Assembly: GCF_006175945.1 (NCBI RefSeq) | Contig: NZ_VAJL01000001.1 | Coordinates: forward strand, 2,985,001 to 3,049,000 | Reading direction: 5' to 3' | From: Chryseobacterium mulctrae | GTDB taxonomy: Bacteria > Bacteroidota > Bacteroidia > Flavobacteriales > Weeksellaceae | DNA: 64,000 nt | Shown: piece after piece, positions 45,017 to 53,313 of the stretch | Numbering within the stretch: the first letter of the stretch is position 1 | Layout: every line of letters begins with the position of its first letter | Notes under the pieces: model-generated | Told to the model about the DNA's origin: nothing | Seen by the model: the letters and a program-made list of their open reading frames with translations, nothing else | The model's database searches: none | Position numbers and translations under genes: made by a program

Positions 45017-46627
45017 TCACCAAAATAAAACAGACCCATGGTGTAACGGTAGCACTCTGGTTTTTGGTACCATCAGTTGGGGTTCGAATCCCTGTGGGTC
45101 TACATTCAAGGAGGAATGATCAAAATGATCATTTCTCTTTTTTTTTACACCATCTAACTCATTGTTTATCTGAAATATATAGTGTGCTATTGAGTTAATT
45201 CGGGCGGTTCGATAATGTTTTCCATCAAATTCCAATTTTTCAGGAAATATCGAACCAATAATTGCACGCTTTACCTCAATTTCTCCTTCTTGATAGTGTT
45301 TTCCGATATTTTGAAGTGTCTCTAAGGCTTGTTCGAGCAGTTTATCTATATTGGTAATTTGTGGCACTGAACTTTTATTAATATTTTCTTCTAACTTTGT
45401 AATTTGCTCTTTACATTCTCTTTTAATCTCTAGATATTCATCATCATCAATTATCTCACTAAGAAACTTGTTTCGAGCAAAAGATAGTTTGTTATTTAAA
45501 ATATCGATTTCGTCAGATATTTTCTTTTTTTCTTTTAATGGATCGTTAATGAAGTTCTTATAATTTTCAGTCAAAAGTTTTTTAAGGTATTTTTTAACTG
45601 GTGCATTCATTTCTAATGTCATTAATCCATCTTCAAAAACTTTATTGACTATCTCTGCTCTTTCTCTGAATCCGCAAATAGAATTACAATGATAATAATA
45701 GTATCTATTACTTCGACCTTTTGAAGCACTGGCGGTAACTGTTTTACCACAGTTGGGACATGTTAAAAATCCACGAAGTGGAAAATTTTCCTGAACAGTG
45801 ATTTTTGTGTTCGGTCTTTGAGGTCGTTTCTTTCCATCCAGTATCTCTTGTACTTTGTCAAAAAGTTCCTCACTGATTAAAGGTTCGTGTTGACCGTCAA
45901 CAAAACAGGATTCCTCATCCTTATGTTTTGGAACAAATACTTTACCGCAATAAATCGGGTTACGAATAGCTATATGAAAAGATGTTCTGCTGACACCTTT
46001 CCTCAAAGACTCATTAATTTTTGTTCTTATAGAATTGCTTGTATAGATTCCTTTAGCCAATTCATTGAATGCCCACTTCATTTTTGTTGCTTCCGGCTCT
46101 TTGATTGCAATATACTTTTTACCATTCTCGGTTATCTTGTTAGCATAACCAAATGGGGCTTTTCCCATAACACGCCCTTCTTTGACAGCTCTTCTCATTC
46201 CATAAAATACGTTGAGTGCTCTTCTGTCATTTTCAACCTCGGGCGCAGCCAAATAGATAGCCAACATCATTTTGTTTTCCGGGATGGAAAGATCAAGCGG
46301 TTGTTCAACGGCTTGTAAATCCACACCCAACTTGGAGAGGATGCTTATCATCTGATAGGCATCGCCTGCGTTTCTACTAAAACGATCCCATTTCGTAAAT
46401 AAAATAACATTGGTTCTAGAACCTTTTTTCTTAAGTTCAGTCAGAAGGTTTTTCCATTCGGGACGGTTAAAAGATTTTGCAGAATGATCTTCATAAATAA
46501 CATTTCCTACAATCAAATTATTTTGTGAACAATAACGTTTAAGACGTTCTTCCTGATCTCTCTGTGAATAACCTTTGTCCGCTTGCTCATCTGTCGATAC
46601 ACGTATATATAAATCTGCTGTTTTCAT
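45017..46627 (-). CDS. Large serine recombinase (integrase)
   Basis: 536 residues. The resolvase-type catalytic domain starts LYIRVSTDEQADKGYS with the nucleophile Ser near residue 11, and has WDRFSRNAGDAYQMI. A recombinase domain follows (GKAPFGYAN, RNPIYCGKVF), then a zinc ribbon with CPNCGKTVTASASKG and later Cys residues near 300-325, and a coiled-coil region at residues 360-420. The last ~27 residues (from DPQGFEPQ on) are read from the antisense of tRNA-Gln. It probably integrates and excises the island. Confidence 0.92.
   Translation of the reverse strand: MKTADLYIRVSTDEQADKGYSQRDQEERLKRYCSQNNLIVGNVIYEDHSAKSFNRPEWKNLLTELKKKGSRTNVILFTKWDRFSRNAGDAYQMISILSKLGVDLQAVEQPLDLSIPENKMMLAIYLAAPEVENDRRALNVFYGMRRAVKEGRVMGKAPFGYANKITENGKKYIAIKEPEATKMKWAFNELAKGIYTSNSIRTKINESLRKGVSRTSFHIAIRNPIYCGKVFVPKHKDEESCFVDGQHEPLISEELFDKVQEILDGKKRPQRPNTKITVQENFPLRGFLTCPNCGKTVTASASKGRSNRYYYYHCNSICGFRERAEIVNKVFEDGLMTLEMNAPVKKYLKKLLTENYKNFINDPLKEKKKISDEIDILNNKLSFARNKFLSEIIDDDEYLEIKRECKEQITKLEENINKSSVPQITNIDKLLEQALETLQNIGKHYQEGEIEVKRAIIGSIFPEKLEFDGKHYRTARINSIAHYIFQINNELDGVKKKRNDHFDHSSLNVDPQGFEPQLMVPKTRVLPLHHGSVLFW
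45032..45102 (+). tRNA. tRNA-Gln (anticodon TTG)
   Basis: AGACCCA pairs with TGGGTCT as acceptor stem. The D arm is GTGTAACGGTAGCAC, the anticodon loop is TTTTGGT with TTG in the middle, and the T arm has GGTTCGAATCC. The discriminator base is A and no CCA is encoded. The tRNA remains whole although it is the attachment site of the island to its right, whose recombinase gene overlaps it on the other strand. Confidence 0.93.
45115..45145 (+). terminator. Terminator of tRNA-Gln within the island edge
   Basis: AATGATCA and TGATCATT are perfect complements around AAA, followed by TCTCTTTTTTTTT. It lies 13 bases after the tRNA on the island side, inside the recombinase coding sequence on the other strand. 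Confidence 0.75.
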
Positions 46628-46716
46628 AATTTTAAAATTTAATTCCTTGGAATAATAGTAATTATGGTCAAATAATAAATTTCAAATTTACCAGATGGAT
46701 ATTCCACTATGGAGTA

Positions 46717-46884
46717 TCATTTCTGATCAGTATCGAAATACTTTTTAATGACCATTAGTGTAAGGTTGTAAAGAAACTCCATTATCAATTCAGCTTCTTC
46801 CTCTGTCAGCTCCATACCTTCAGTTCGGAAATATTCAATAACTTCCTCTATCGGTATTTTTTTGATTTCTTTTGCCTTAGACAT
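46717..46884 (-). CDS. Small acidic protein, 55 residues
   Basis: ATG at 46884 to TGA at 46717. The product reads MSKAKEIKKIPIEEVIEYFR in the first part, then ELTEEEAELIMEFLYNLTLM. It is helical, with a pattern resembling small DNA-binding or antitoxin-like proteins found next to recombinases of Bacteroidota islands. It lies just upstream of the recombinase on the same strand, so it could be a directionality or regulatory factor. That role is inference. Confidence 0.6.
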   Translation of the reverse strand: MSKAKEIKKIPIEEVIEYFRTEGMELTEEEAELIMEFLYNLTLMVIKKYFDTDQK

Positions 46885-46994
46885 AAATGCAGAATTTCCC
46901 TAAAAATAATTCAGAGAAATTCCATTTATTCCGTGATATGTATCTCACTGCATAGTTAGGCACAGAAAGTCTTTAATTAGATAAAATTTATTTT

Positions 46995-48674
46995 TTAAAG
47001 GTCTATTTTATTTTCTGATAGTATTGCACTCTCCGTTTTATCGCAGATTAAATTTATCTTAAAATCATCTAGCAATTTACCATCAACAACAGTTTCTTTG
47101 AGCTCATCCATCAACTTGTCTACAATCATTTTCATTTGATCTGCTTTCTCAGTGTTAACTTTTGCTATACTGTGATGTACGCTCATATTATAATCAGTAA
47201 AAGAAAATATGTTCGTAGAGAATTGATCAAAGAGATAGTGGTATTTATGTATGTCCATATCAGCGTAGATACATAGTTGCCAAAGGGCTTCGGTGGTCAT
47301 ATAATTTGGCAGATAGTAGGTTTTTGCGTAGATGTATGTTCTACAAAAGGACAAGAGAAATAAAGCAAAGATATTATCTACCCCTTGATAATTTTCTTTT
47401 TCACCATCAATCAGTTTATAAAACTGCAATGAACTTCCCAATGTGCTTTTGTAATAAAAATACAGGTCATTGTGCTGTGGATGATGTGGCGTTTCCCAAT
47501 GTGGTTCCGGATGATACTGATCTGAGGAATAGACGAGATTTTTACCTTGCATAATGAAAACAAAGAAACTCTGGAACTCACGGAGATTCTTTTGAATCCA
47601 ATACCGATCGTGACCGACCAATAAAAACCTGTATTGAGTTCCAAAAAGGCTCATCAAAGAATGTGTGATGGCTTTAATTTTTTCATTGTTTACATTCAGA
47701 CCAATTAGCAGGAAATAGTAAGTTTTCACATCTCCATAGGTTGTTTGATGAAAAAAATAGATCTGTTCCAATTCTGCGAAGGTCAATATTCTGTCAATAG
47801 CCTTCTCGAGAATTTCATCTTTTTTAGATTCCTCGATTGGAAATAGACCTTCACCAGCATTACATATCTTCTCGTATTGATTTTTGATAAGATATTTCAA
47901 ATTGTAGAATCTAACTGTGATAAATGTATATAATGAATCCGAAATGATGCGCAACGAATCAAACATTTCTGAATTGTAGATTATATCATCCTCTTCAATT
48001 GACTTCTTTGTTTCGTCAAAAATTTCAGTGATAAAATATTCGTACTGATTCTTTTTAACAAAATATTGTTTGAGTTCCGGAATGTAGATCAGCAGTTTAT
48101 TTATCCTTTTGTTCAGATCAATGTCAAATGTCCTGTTTCCGGTAAATAATTCTTCCAAATATTCAAGATCATATTCGATCAGTTTTTCATAAGAAGTAAA
48201 GACACTATTGTAGGAATTCTCAGCGATCAGCCTTTCGACCTGCAACTGATGGATCTCGTGGTCGTGGTGAAAAGTATCTTCGTACCGATTGAACTTTTTG
48301 TGATATTTTTTCCAGTTTCTATTGATTAAAAGTGAAGAACGTGAATCTTCTTTCTGATAGATCATTGATGACTGATGACAATGGTATTCTATGAATGGGT
48401 GACCTTTAGAAAATTGGTAATCCAGTCTTGAATAATCAATGAAGTAAATATAGACCTGATATTGTTCTCTGACTTCGGCAACCCATTTTTTTGACTGTAA
48501 TTTTATAGCATCTGCATTTTTAGAAACGGAGATGAGCAGGTGTGATTTAGTTGAGTTCTTTTCCTGCTTGTAGAATATCTGAACAATTGAATAGTTGTTT
48601 ACAAGCTGATTCAATGTGTTTTCCATGAACTCGTTGGCGAGAACTGAAAATTGAGATTTCTTTAGCGTTTTCAT
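46995..48674 (-). CDS. Internally duplicated nucleotidyltransferase/HEPN-like protein
   Basis: 559 residues. Two similar blocks can be aligned by eye: IVQIFYKQEKNSTKSHLLIS ... SMIYQKED near residues 30-110, and IYFFHQTTYGDVKTYYFLLIG ... NLVYSSDQY near 305-390. Each looks like a nucleotidyltransferase-like fold without the usual GS..D residues and is followed by a helical part that could be HEPN (second copy LLSFCRTYIYAKTYYLPNYM, near 430-450). MNT/HEPN pairs are toxin-antitoxin modules; here the catalytic motifs look degenerate. Its first 128 bases overlap the preceding gene. Assignment is inference. Confidence 0.5.
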   Translation of the reverse strand: MKTLKKSQFSVLANEFMENTLNQLVNNYSIVQIFYKQEKNSTKSHLLISVSKNADAIKLQSKKWVAEVREQYQVYIYFIDYSRLDYQFSKGHPFIEYHCHQSSMIYQKEDSRSSLLINRNWKKYHKKFNRYEDTFHHDHEIHQLQVERLIAENSYNSVFTSYEKLIEYDLEYLEELFTGNRTFDIDLNKRINKLLIYIPELKQYFVKKNQYEYFITEIFDETKKSIEEDDIIYNSEMFDSLRIISDSLYTFITVRFYNLKYLIKNQYEKICNAGEGLFPIEESKKDEILEKAIDRILTFAELEQIYFFHQTTYGDVKTYYFLLIGLNVNNEKIKAITHSLMSLFGTQYRFLLVGHDRYWIQKNLREFQSFFVFIMQGKNLVYSSDQYHPEPHWETPHHPQHNDLYFYYKSTLGSSLQFYKLIDGEKENYQGVDNIFALFLLSFCRTYIYAKTYYLPNYMTTEALWQLCIYADMDIHKYHYLFDQFSTNIFSFTDYNMSVHHSIAKVNTEKADQMKMIVDKLMDELKETVVDGKLLDDFKINLICDKTESAILSENKIDL

Positions 48675-49320
48675 AGCTGATCGTTTTTAGTTTCATAATC
48701 ACTATCGTAGCATATAAAGATAGCCTCAATAAATAAGCGAACCAAGGCAAACCATACCATACCATCATATCGATATGTACACCCATTTCGGAATCGCTGT
48801 CAAATCCCAAAGTCTGTTTCAAAACAAAATCAGGGTCTTTCATATTTTCTTGATATTTCTTAAAGTAATCAATTCCTACTATTGATAGTATTAGTAGGAA
48901 TAGCTCATTAATACATTCCTCGGAAGTGATTGCATTCATTATATAATTTATGCTATCAAATTGAGTCACATCATCGACCTTGCCTTTACTCAAATTACCC
49001 TTATCCTTGTCAAAGTAAAAATGAATGAGTAATAACAGGCAGGACAGCAGTCCTGCCGTCTTGACATCCCGCCTGCTTGCATCTTTGATCTCAATCTTTC
49101 CTGATAATAATTTCTCCAATTCGTATTCTTGAATCAAATCAGGATAGCTATCGAGCAGTTCTGTAAGTCTGGGATTTTTCAGTTGGTCACGCAGGCAGAA
49201 TATACCAAATTCAAGATCTTCTCCTTGAGAATTCTGAACCAGAATACTTAATGCGATTTCAGCTTGCTCTCTTGTTTGTACAAGCTGTTTCTCTTTACTA
49301 AAGGGTGTGTTTTTTTTCAT
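48547..49320 (-). CDS. Accessory island protein, unknown function
   Basis: 257 residues, mainly helical. The N-terminal half has QLVQTREQAEIALSILVQNS and DLEFGIFCLRDQLKNPRLTE; residues 90-105 (TAGLLSCLLLLIHFYFDKD) are hydrophobic, and a further hydrophobic stretch WYGLPWFAYLLRLSLYATIVI lies near residue 190. The last 43 codons overlap the start of the next gene in another frame, an unusually long overlap. Similar proteins occur in Bacteroidota mobile islands; the RteC name is sometimes attached to island proteins here, but I see no proof. Confidence 0.5.
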   Translation of the reverse strand: MKKNTPFSKEKQLVQTREQAEIALSILVQNSQGEDLEFGIFCLRDQLKNPRLTELLDSYPDLIQEYELEKLLSGKIEIKDASRRDVKTAGLLSCLLLLIHFYFDKDKGNLSKGKVDDVTQFDSINYIMNAITSEECINELFLLILSIVGIDYFKKYQENMKDPDFVLKQTLGFDSDSEMGVHIDMMVWYGLPWFAYLLRLSLYATIVIMKLKTISYENAKEISIFSSRQRVHGKHIESACKQLFNCSDILQAGKELN

Positions 49321-49387
49321 GTCTATAATTTTGCTTTAGTAAAGTTGAAAAAGGACTGAAAGATATCCTATTCCGGAAAGGGATATA

Positions 49388-49942
49388 TTATTCAGAATTA
49401 TTCTTAAATTTATCTTTGATCTTTGTGACACCTCTTTCACTCAATACCTGCGCTGCATCCAGCATTTTAACAAGGTAAATGTGAGGAGTGATAAGGTCAT
49501 AATCAAATTCTTCCCTGTAAGGTGAAAGTGACACGTGAACAATTTCATTCAAGAAAAACTCATATTCGTCCAACGTTTTACATCTGAATGCTTTCTCGAA
49601 CACAAGAAATGGATCTTGATATTCTTCTTTGTTTAAAGATGCTTGACCTATGATCTGCCATTCGTTGGGAGCTTCTTTTACCTTCCATTTTTTAGATTTG
49701 AATGTTAGCAGATACGCTCCCCTTATAAATGATTTGACAGCAGTATGAAAATCGAAGACGTCTCCCGGACGTTCTTTGTTACAGACCTCAGCTTTGTAGA
49801 CATACAGCATAACCTCGTTGAGTGTATTTTTATAGCTGTCTATAGTACAGTAGTTAAAGAAAGTGTTGATTAGCTCAAAAGGATCTTTAATTTCGTATGT
49901 TGCCCAGAAACTCGTCTCCATAGATATTTTAATCTTTTTCAT
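49388..49942 (-). CDS. Accessory island protein, unknown function
   Basis: 184 residues from the ATG at 49942 (MKKIKISMETSFWATYEIKD). An open frame extends upstream to 50143 across the divergent promoter region and is unlikely to be coding. The protein is a mix of helices with FELINTFFNYCTIDSYKNTL and SFIRGAYLLTF, and a C-terminal AAQVLSERGVTKIKDKF. It is the first gene in the leftward group ending at 46995, and diverges from the XRE gene at 50123, which may control both. Confidence 0.5.
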   Translation of the reverse strand: MKKIKISMETSFWATYEIKDPFELINTFFNYCTIDSYKNTLNEVMLYVYKAEVCNKERPGDVFDFHTAVKSFIRGAYLLTFKSKKWKVKEAPNEWQIIGQASLNKEEYQDPFLVFEKAFRCKTLDEYEFFLNEIVHVSLSPYREEFDYDLITPHIYLVKMLDAAQVLSERGVTKIKDKFKNNSE

Positions 49943-50122
49943 TAGAATAGGTTTTGAAATGTGAGAACTAAATTCTCTTGTTGTGACTGAATAATCTATT
50001 CTTTTAGCGAATAAAATATCCGTTGGAAGGGATATTTTACAGGATAATTTTTTAACTTTACAATTCAGACGAATTAATAGAAATGGCTTTATCTTTAAGC
50101 CTTTAAAATTTTGATAACCGCT

Positions 50123-50530
50123 ATGGAACAGAAAATACATCAAGGAAGAAATGTAAAACGCTTTAGAGAAATGCTTGGAATCAAGCAGGAAGCTTTGGCA
50201 TTTGACTTAGGCGAGGAATGGAATCAAAAGAAAATTTCTCTGTTGGAGCAGAAAGATGTGATCGAAGATGATCTGTTGAAAGCAATTTCAAATACTCTTA
50301 AAATTCCTGTAGAGGCTTTCCAAAACTTTGATGAAGAACAAGCTGTTAATATTATATCAAACACATTTAATGATCAATCAAATGGATATAATTACTATCC
50401 TACATTCAATGTTAATCCTGTCGAGAAATGGATTGAAGCGTTAGATGAAATTAAAAGATTGAATGCTGAACTTTTGCAGGCAAAGGATGATAAAATCAAA
50501 ACCCTCGAAAAACTTTTAAATAAAGAATAA
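50123..50530 (+). CDS. XRE family transcriptional regulator
   Basis: 135 residues from the ATG at 50123. The HTH is near the N-terminus: NVKRFREMLGIKQEALAFDL followed by ISLLEQKDVIEDDLLKAISN. The middle (FNDQSNGYNYYPTFNVNPVEKW) is a linker and the C-terminus (IKRLNAELLQAKDDKIKTLEKLL) is a coiled coil, probably for dimerisation. Similar regulators are found in Bacteroidota islands. It faces the divergent gene at 49942 and has a terminator downstream. Confidence 0.85.
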   Translation: MEQKIHQGRNVKRFREMLGIKQEALAFDLGEEWNQKKISLLEQKDVIEDDLLKAISNTLKIPVEAFQNFDEEQAVNIISNTFNDQSNGYNYYPTFNVNPVEKWIEALDEIKRLNAELLQAKDDKIKTLEKLLNKE

Positions 50531-50559
50531 GTAATTAGGGATAATTACTTTTTCATAAG

Positions 50560-50590
50560 AAAGGCTCAACTTGTAGTTGAGCCTTTTAAA
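50560..50590 (+). terminator. Terminator of the XRE gene
   Basis: AAAGGCTCAAC and GTTGAGCCTTT are perfect complements with a 5-base loop, followed by T bases, so the downstream SIR2 gene needs its own promoter. Confidence 0.88.
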
Positions 50591-50645
50591 TACTCAAGCT
50601 TGCACTGAAATTTAAAAACTAAACTAATAATTAAAAAATTGAACG

Positions 50646-51671
50646 ATGGAATTAGATTTTGATAAGTTTAAAAGGTCATTAATTATTTCGAAAAATGACA
50701 AATATGCTTTTCTTTTAGGTGCAGGTAGTTCAATAACCTCCGGAATTCAATCAGCTTATGATTGCATTTGGGAATGGAAAAAAATGATTTATCAAACCAG
50801 TAATAATATCTCAAATGAGCTAATTGAAAACTTTAGGAATAAAAAAAATCAAGAGATCATACAAAATTGGCTGGATAATCAAGGGAGATTTCCTCCCAAT
50901 GAATCTGAAATCGAATATTCTTTTTATGCAAACGAGTGCTTTCCCATTGACGAAGACCGAAGAAAATATTTTCAGAAAATTTGTTCTAATGCTCAACCTT
51001 CTATTGGCTACAAAGCAACAGCATTATTAGCCAAATCAGGTTTTGTTGATACGGTTTGGACAACTAATTTCGACGATTTAATGAGAGATGCATGTATATC
51101 GCAGCGTTTTCAATCAATCGATATAACGTTAGAAAATACTTCCAGAATTATCAATCGTGCTCAAAATAGTAGCGAATTACCAATTCTAAAACTTCACGGG
51201 GATTTTAAGTTTGGAGATTTAAAAAATACTGAAAGTGAGTTGAAGACTCAAGATGAAGTATTTCGAGAAAAAATGATCGAGTATCTTAAGGATAAACATC
51301 TTATTGTTTTTGGATACAGTGGTAGGGATAATTCTCTTATGAATACTCTGCGAGAATTATATACAAAAGAAGGTGGAGGTAGATTATATTGGTGTGGATA
51401 TAAAGAAAACAAAAGTGAAATAGTCAAAAACCTGATCCTTTCTGCAAATGAAAGCAAAAAGAGAGCCTTTTATGTTGCTACCGAAGGATTTGATAATGCT
51501 ATCTATCAAATTGCTCAATTACTACTAAGTGATAATATACAAATCTATAATGAGTTTGAGGCACTTGTTAAAGATGATTCAAAGAAAATTGAATCAATTC
51601 CATTTAATCTTATGCTGTACGTCTTCAAACTAACTTGGACATTTTGGAATAAATCCTTAAGGAGTATTTAG
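50646..51671 (+). CDS. SIR2-like defence protein
   Basis: 341 residues as it stands. SIR2 motifs are complete: FLLGAGSSITSGI (near residue 24), VWTTNFDDLMRDA (near residue 137), ILKLHGDFKFGD (near residue 180) and LIVFGYSGRDNSL (near residue 220). SIR2 proteins of antiphage systems degrade NAD+ on infection. Residues after about 330 (WTFWNKSLRSI) come from the IS3 element at 51637. Removing the element and one ACTT copy gives a stop three codons later (LTFC), so the original protein was about 332 residues and is almost unchanged. Confidence 0.85.
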   Translation: MELDFDKFKRSLIISKNDKYAFLLGAGSSITSGIQSAYDCIWEWKKMIYQTSNNISNELIENFRNKKNQEIIQNWLDNQGRFPPNESEIEYSFYANECFPIDEDRRKYFQKICSNAQPSIGYKATALLAKSGFVDTVWTTNFDDLMRDACISQRFQSIDITLENTSRIINRAQNSSELPILKLHGDFKFGDLKNTESELKTQDEVFREKMIEYLKDKHLIVFGYSGRDNSLMNTLRELYTKEGGGRLYWCGYKENKSEIVKNLILSANESKKRAFYVATEGFDNAIYQIAQLLLSDNIQIYNEFEALVKDDSKKIESIPFNLMLYVFKLTWTFWNKSLRSI

Positions 51672-51673
51672 GG

Positions 51674-52681
51674 TTATAAATTTATAAATTTCTGTTGAAA
51701 ATACAACTGTCTTCTTTTTCGGATTGAATCCGATTTTATTTGTCTTCTTTTTTCCAAAATTTGCTCAGATCTTCCGAAGTACACATCTGCTGGAGGAAGG
51801 TTTTTCAAAGATTCGTGATATCGCTTGTTATTGTAGTTTTCTACGAATTTTTCTAAAGCTTCCACAAGTTCTTCAGGATGATAGAAGTGATTGAGTTTTA
51901 CCACATTTTTCATCGTTCTGTGGTATCGTTCTATTTTCCCTTGGGTTTGCGGATGCATCGGCTTTCCGTGAACCTGCTTCATCTTCAAATCGTCTTTCAG
52001 GTAGGTTCTGAGTTCGTTTGATATGTAGCAGGAACCATTGTCTGAGAGTAATTTCGGTTTGGCTTTAGACTTTAATTTTGCTTTTTCAATCGCTGTATTT
52101 ACTGTTCTTTTCACATCTTCAGCCTTCATCGAATCACAGAGTTCCCAGTGGATGATATACCTGCTGTAGTCGTCTAAAACAGTGCTCAGATAGTACCAAC
52201 CCCAACCAATCACTTTAAAATAAGTGAAATCTGTTTGCCACATTTGATGCACAAATTCTGTCTTATCCTTAAATTCATTTGCTGCTGAAAGTAAAAAATG
52301 ATTCGGTGCAGGGATTAAATCCCGTTGCTTCAAAATCCTGTAAACACTGGATTCTGAGATGAAAATACCTTGTTCATCGGTAATTTTGTGCGCCAGTTCT
52401 CTTGAGGAAAGTTCTGTATGTTCCAAAGCGATTTCTACTACCAAATCTTTTTGTTCTTCCGGAATGCTATTCCATTGTCTTTTAGATGTTCTTTTGGACG
52501 TTTCCAAGCCATCGTAGCCGTTTTCAAGGTATTTCTGATACCACTTATAGAAAGTACTTCTTGCAATCCCAAAGCTTTCCAAGGTTCGTTTTACACCAAT
52601 TTCACTCGTAGTAACTTCTTGAATAATTTCGTATTTCTCACTTGCTGATAATCTCATAAACTTTCTGTATTTATGGGTCAA
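51674..52681 (-). CDS. IS3 family transposase OrfB
   Basis: 335 residues. An HTH_21-like region (SSRELAHKITDEQ) precedes the rve core with catalytic residues in MWQTDFTYFKVIG, LLSDNGSCYIS and HPQTQGKIERYHRTM. The annotated start is a TTG that overlaps the OrfA stop (TTGA); an ATG at 52657 is the alternative. Many IS3 elements make a fused product by frameshifting, but here overlap coupling is equally likely. It appears intact. Confidence 0.92.
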   Translation of the reverse strand: MTHKYRKFMRLSASEKYEIIQEVTTSEIGVKRTLESFGIARSTFYKWYQKYLENGYDGLETSKRTSKRQWNSIPEEQKDLVVEIALEHTELSSRELAHKITDEQGIFISESSVYRILKQRDLIPAPNHFLLSAANEFKDKTEFVHQMWQTDFTYFKVIGWGWYYLSTVLDDYSRYIIHWELCDSMKAEDVKRTVNTAIEKAKLKSKAKPKLLSDNGSCYISNELRTYLKDDLKMKQVHGKPMHPQTQGKIERYHRTMKNVVKLNHFYHPEELVEALEKFVENYNNKRYHESLKNLPPADVYFGRSEQILEKRRQIKSDSIRKRRQLYFQQKFINL

Positions 52682-53061
52682 TCCAGCATGTCTAAGCTTT
52701 TTTTTACAATGTCATAGCGCAGAACCAAATCGGCAACCATTTCCTTCAGTCGGGCATTCTCTTTCTTCAAATCCGACACTTCATCACTCGTGGCTTCTCT
52801 AATGACATCGCCGTTGAGTCGTTTTTTACCGGCTTCCATAAATTCTTTGTTCCAGGAATAAAACTGAGATTGGGCAATATTATGCTGTCGGCATAGTTCC
52901 GCTACAGAAGTTTCTGCACGAAGCCCTTCCATTACGATTAAAATTTTCTGCTCGGCTGTAAAGATCCTCCTTGTATTTTTACGGATGTCTTTTATGAATT
53001 TTTCGGAACTTTTCTTTTTAGGTGTTTCCATAATTAAATGTAATTCTTTTTTTGAAAACAC
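52678..53061 (-). CDS. IS3 family transposase OrfA
   Basis: 127 residues. The HTH_8/HTH_28-type domain is RRIFTAEQKILIVMEGLRAE followed by VAELCRQHNIAQSQFYSWNKEF, then a leucine-zipper-like coiled coil DLKKENARLKEMVADLVLRY used for multimerisation. An internal ATG (METPKK, 53031) may be the real start. It overlaps OrfB by four bases. Confidence 0.9.
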   Translation of the reverse strand: MFSKKELHLIMETPKKKSSEKFIKDIRKNTRRIFTAEQKILIVMEGLRAETSVAELCRQHNIAQSQFYSWNKEFMEAGKKRLNGDVIREATSDEVSDLKKENARLKEMVADLVLRYDIVKKSLDMLD

Positions 53062-53238
53062 TCCTTAACTTTTATACTATATAGTGTCTACTTTTTGCTG
53101 ACGATTTACACAATATTCGTTTTTAGCTATTAAATCCTTTCGAATATAATCGAATGTTTTCTTTCTGAAGTTATGGGTTTCAGAATCTGCTTTTGCTGAC
53201 TTAAAGTTAATGGAAGTCTTCACAAGCACTAAATAAAA

Positions 53239-53280
53239 AATACTCTTTTAAATCAAAAACTTTTGACTTAAAAGAGTATT
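53239..53280 (-). terminator. Terminator downstream of qatD
   Basis: AATACTCTTTTAA and TTAAAAGAGTATT are perfect 13-base complements around a 16-base loop; it lies 34 bases after the qatD stop on the minus strand. Confidence 0.7.
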
Positions 53281-53313
53281 AAATGGCAAAGAATGTCTTG
53301 AAATAAAATATTA

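Larger units (their letters stand above)
51637..53089. mobile_element. IS3 family insertion sequence
   Basis: 1453 bases with imperfect inverted ends, GGACATTTTGGAATAAATCC at the left and AGACACTATATAGTATAAAA (minus strand) at the right, both leading to TTAAGGAGTRTTT. The 4-base target duplication ACTT is at 51633-51636 and 53090-53093. Two overlapping transposase frames are inside. It sits in the last codons of the SIR2 gene. Confidence 0.85.

Noticed and set aside
49943..50143. N-terminal extension of the gene ending at 49388
   Set aside because: It would cross the divergent promoter region and overlap the XRE gene; the residues look like translated intergenic DNA.
51657..53068. IS3 ends at the TTAAGGAGT repeats
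   Set aside because: The similarity continues outward to GGACA/AGACA, where a 4-base ACTT duplication is found, so the element is larger.
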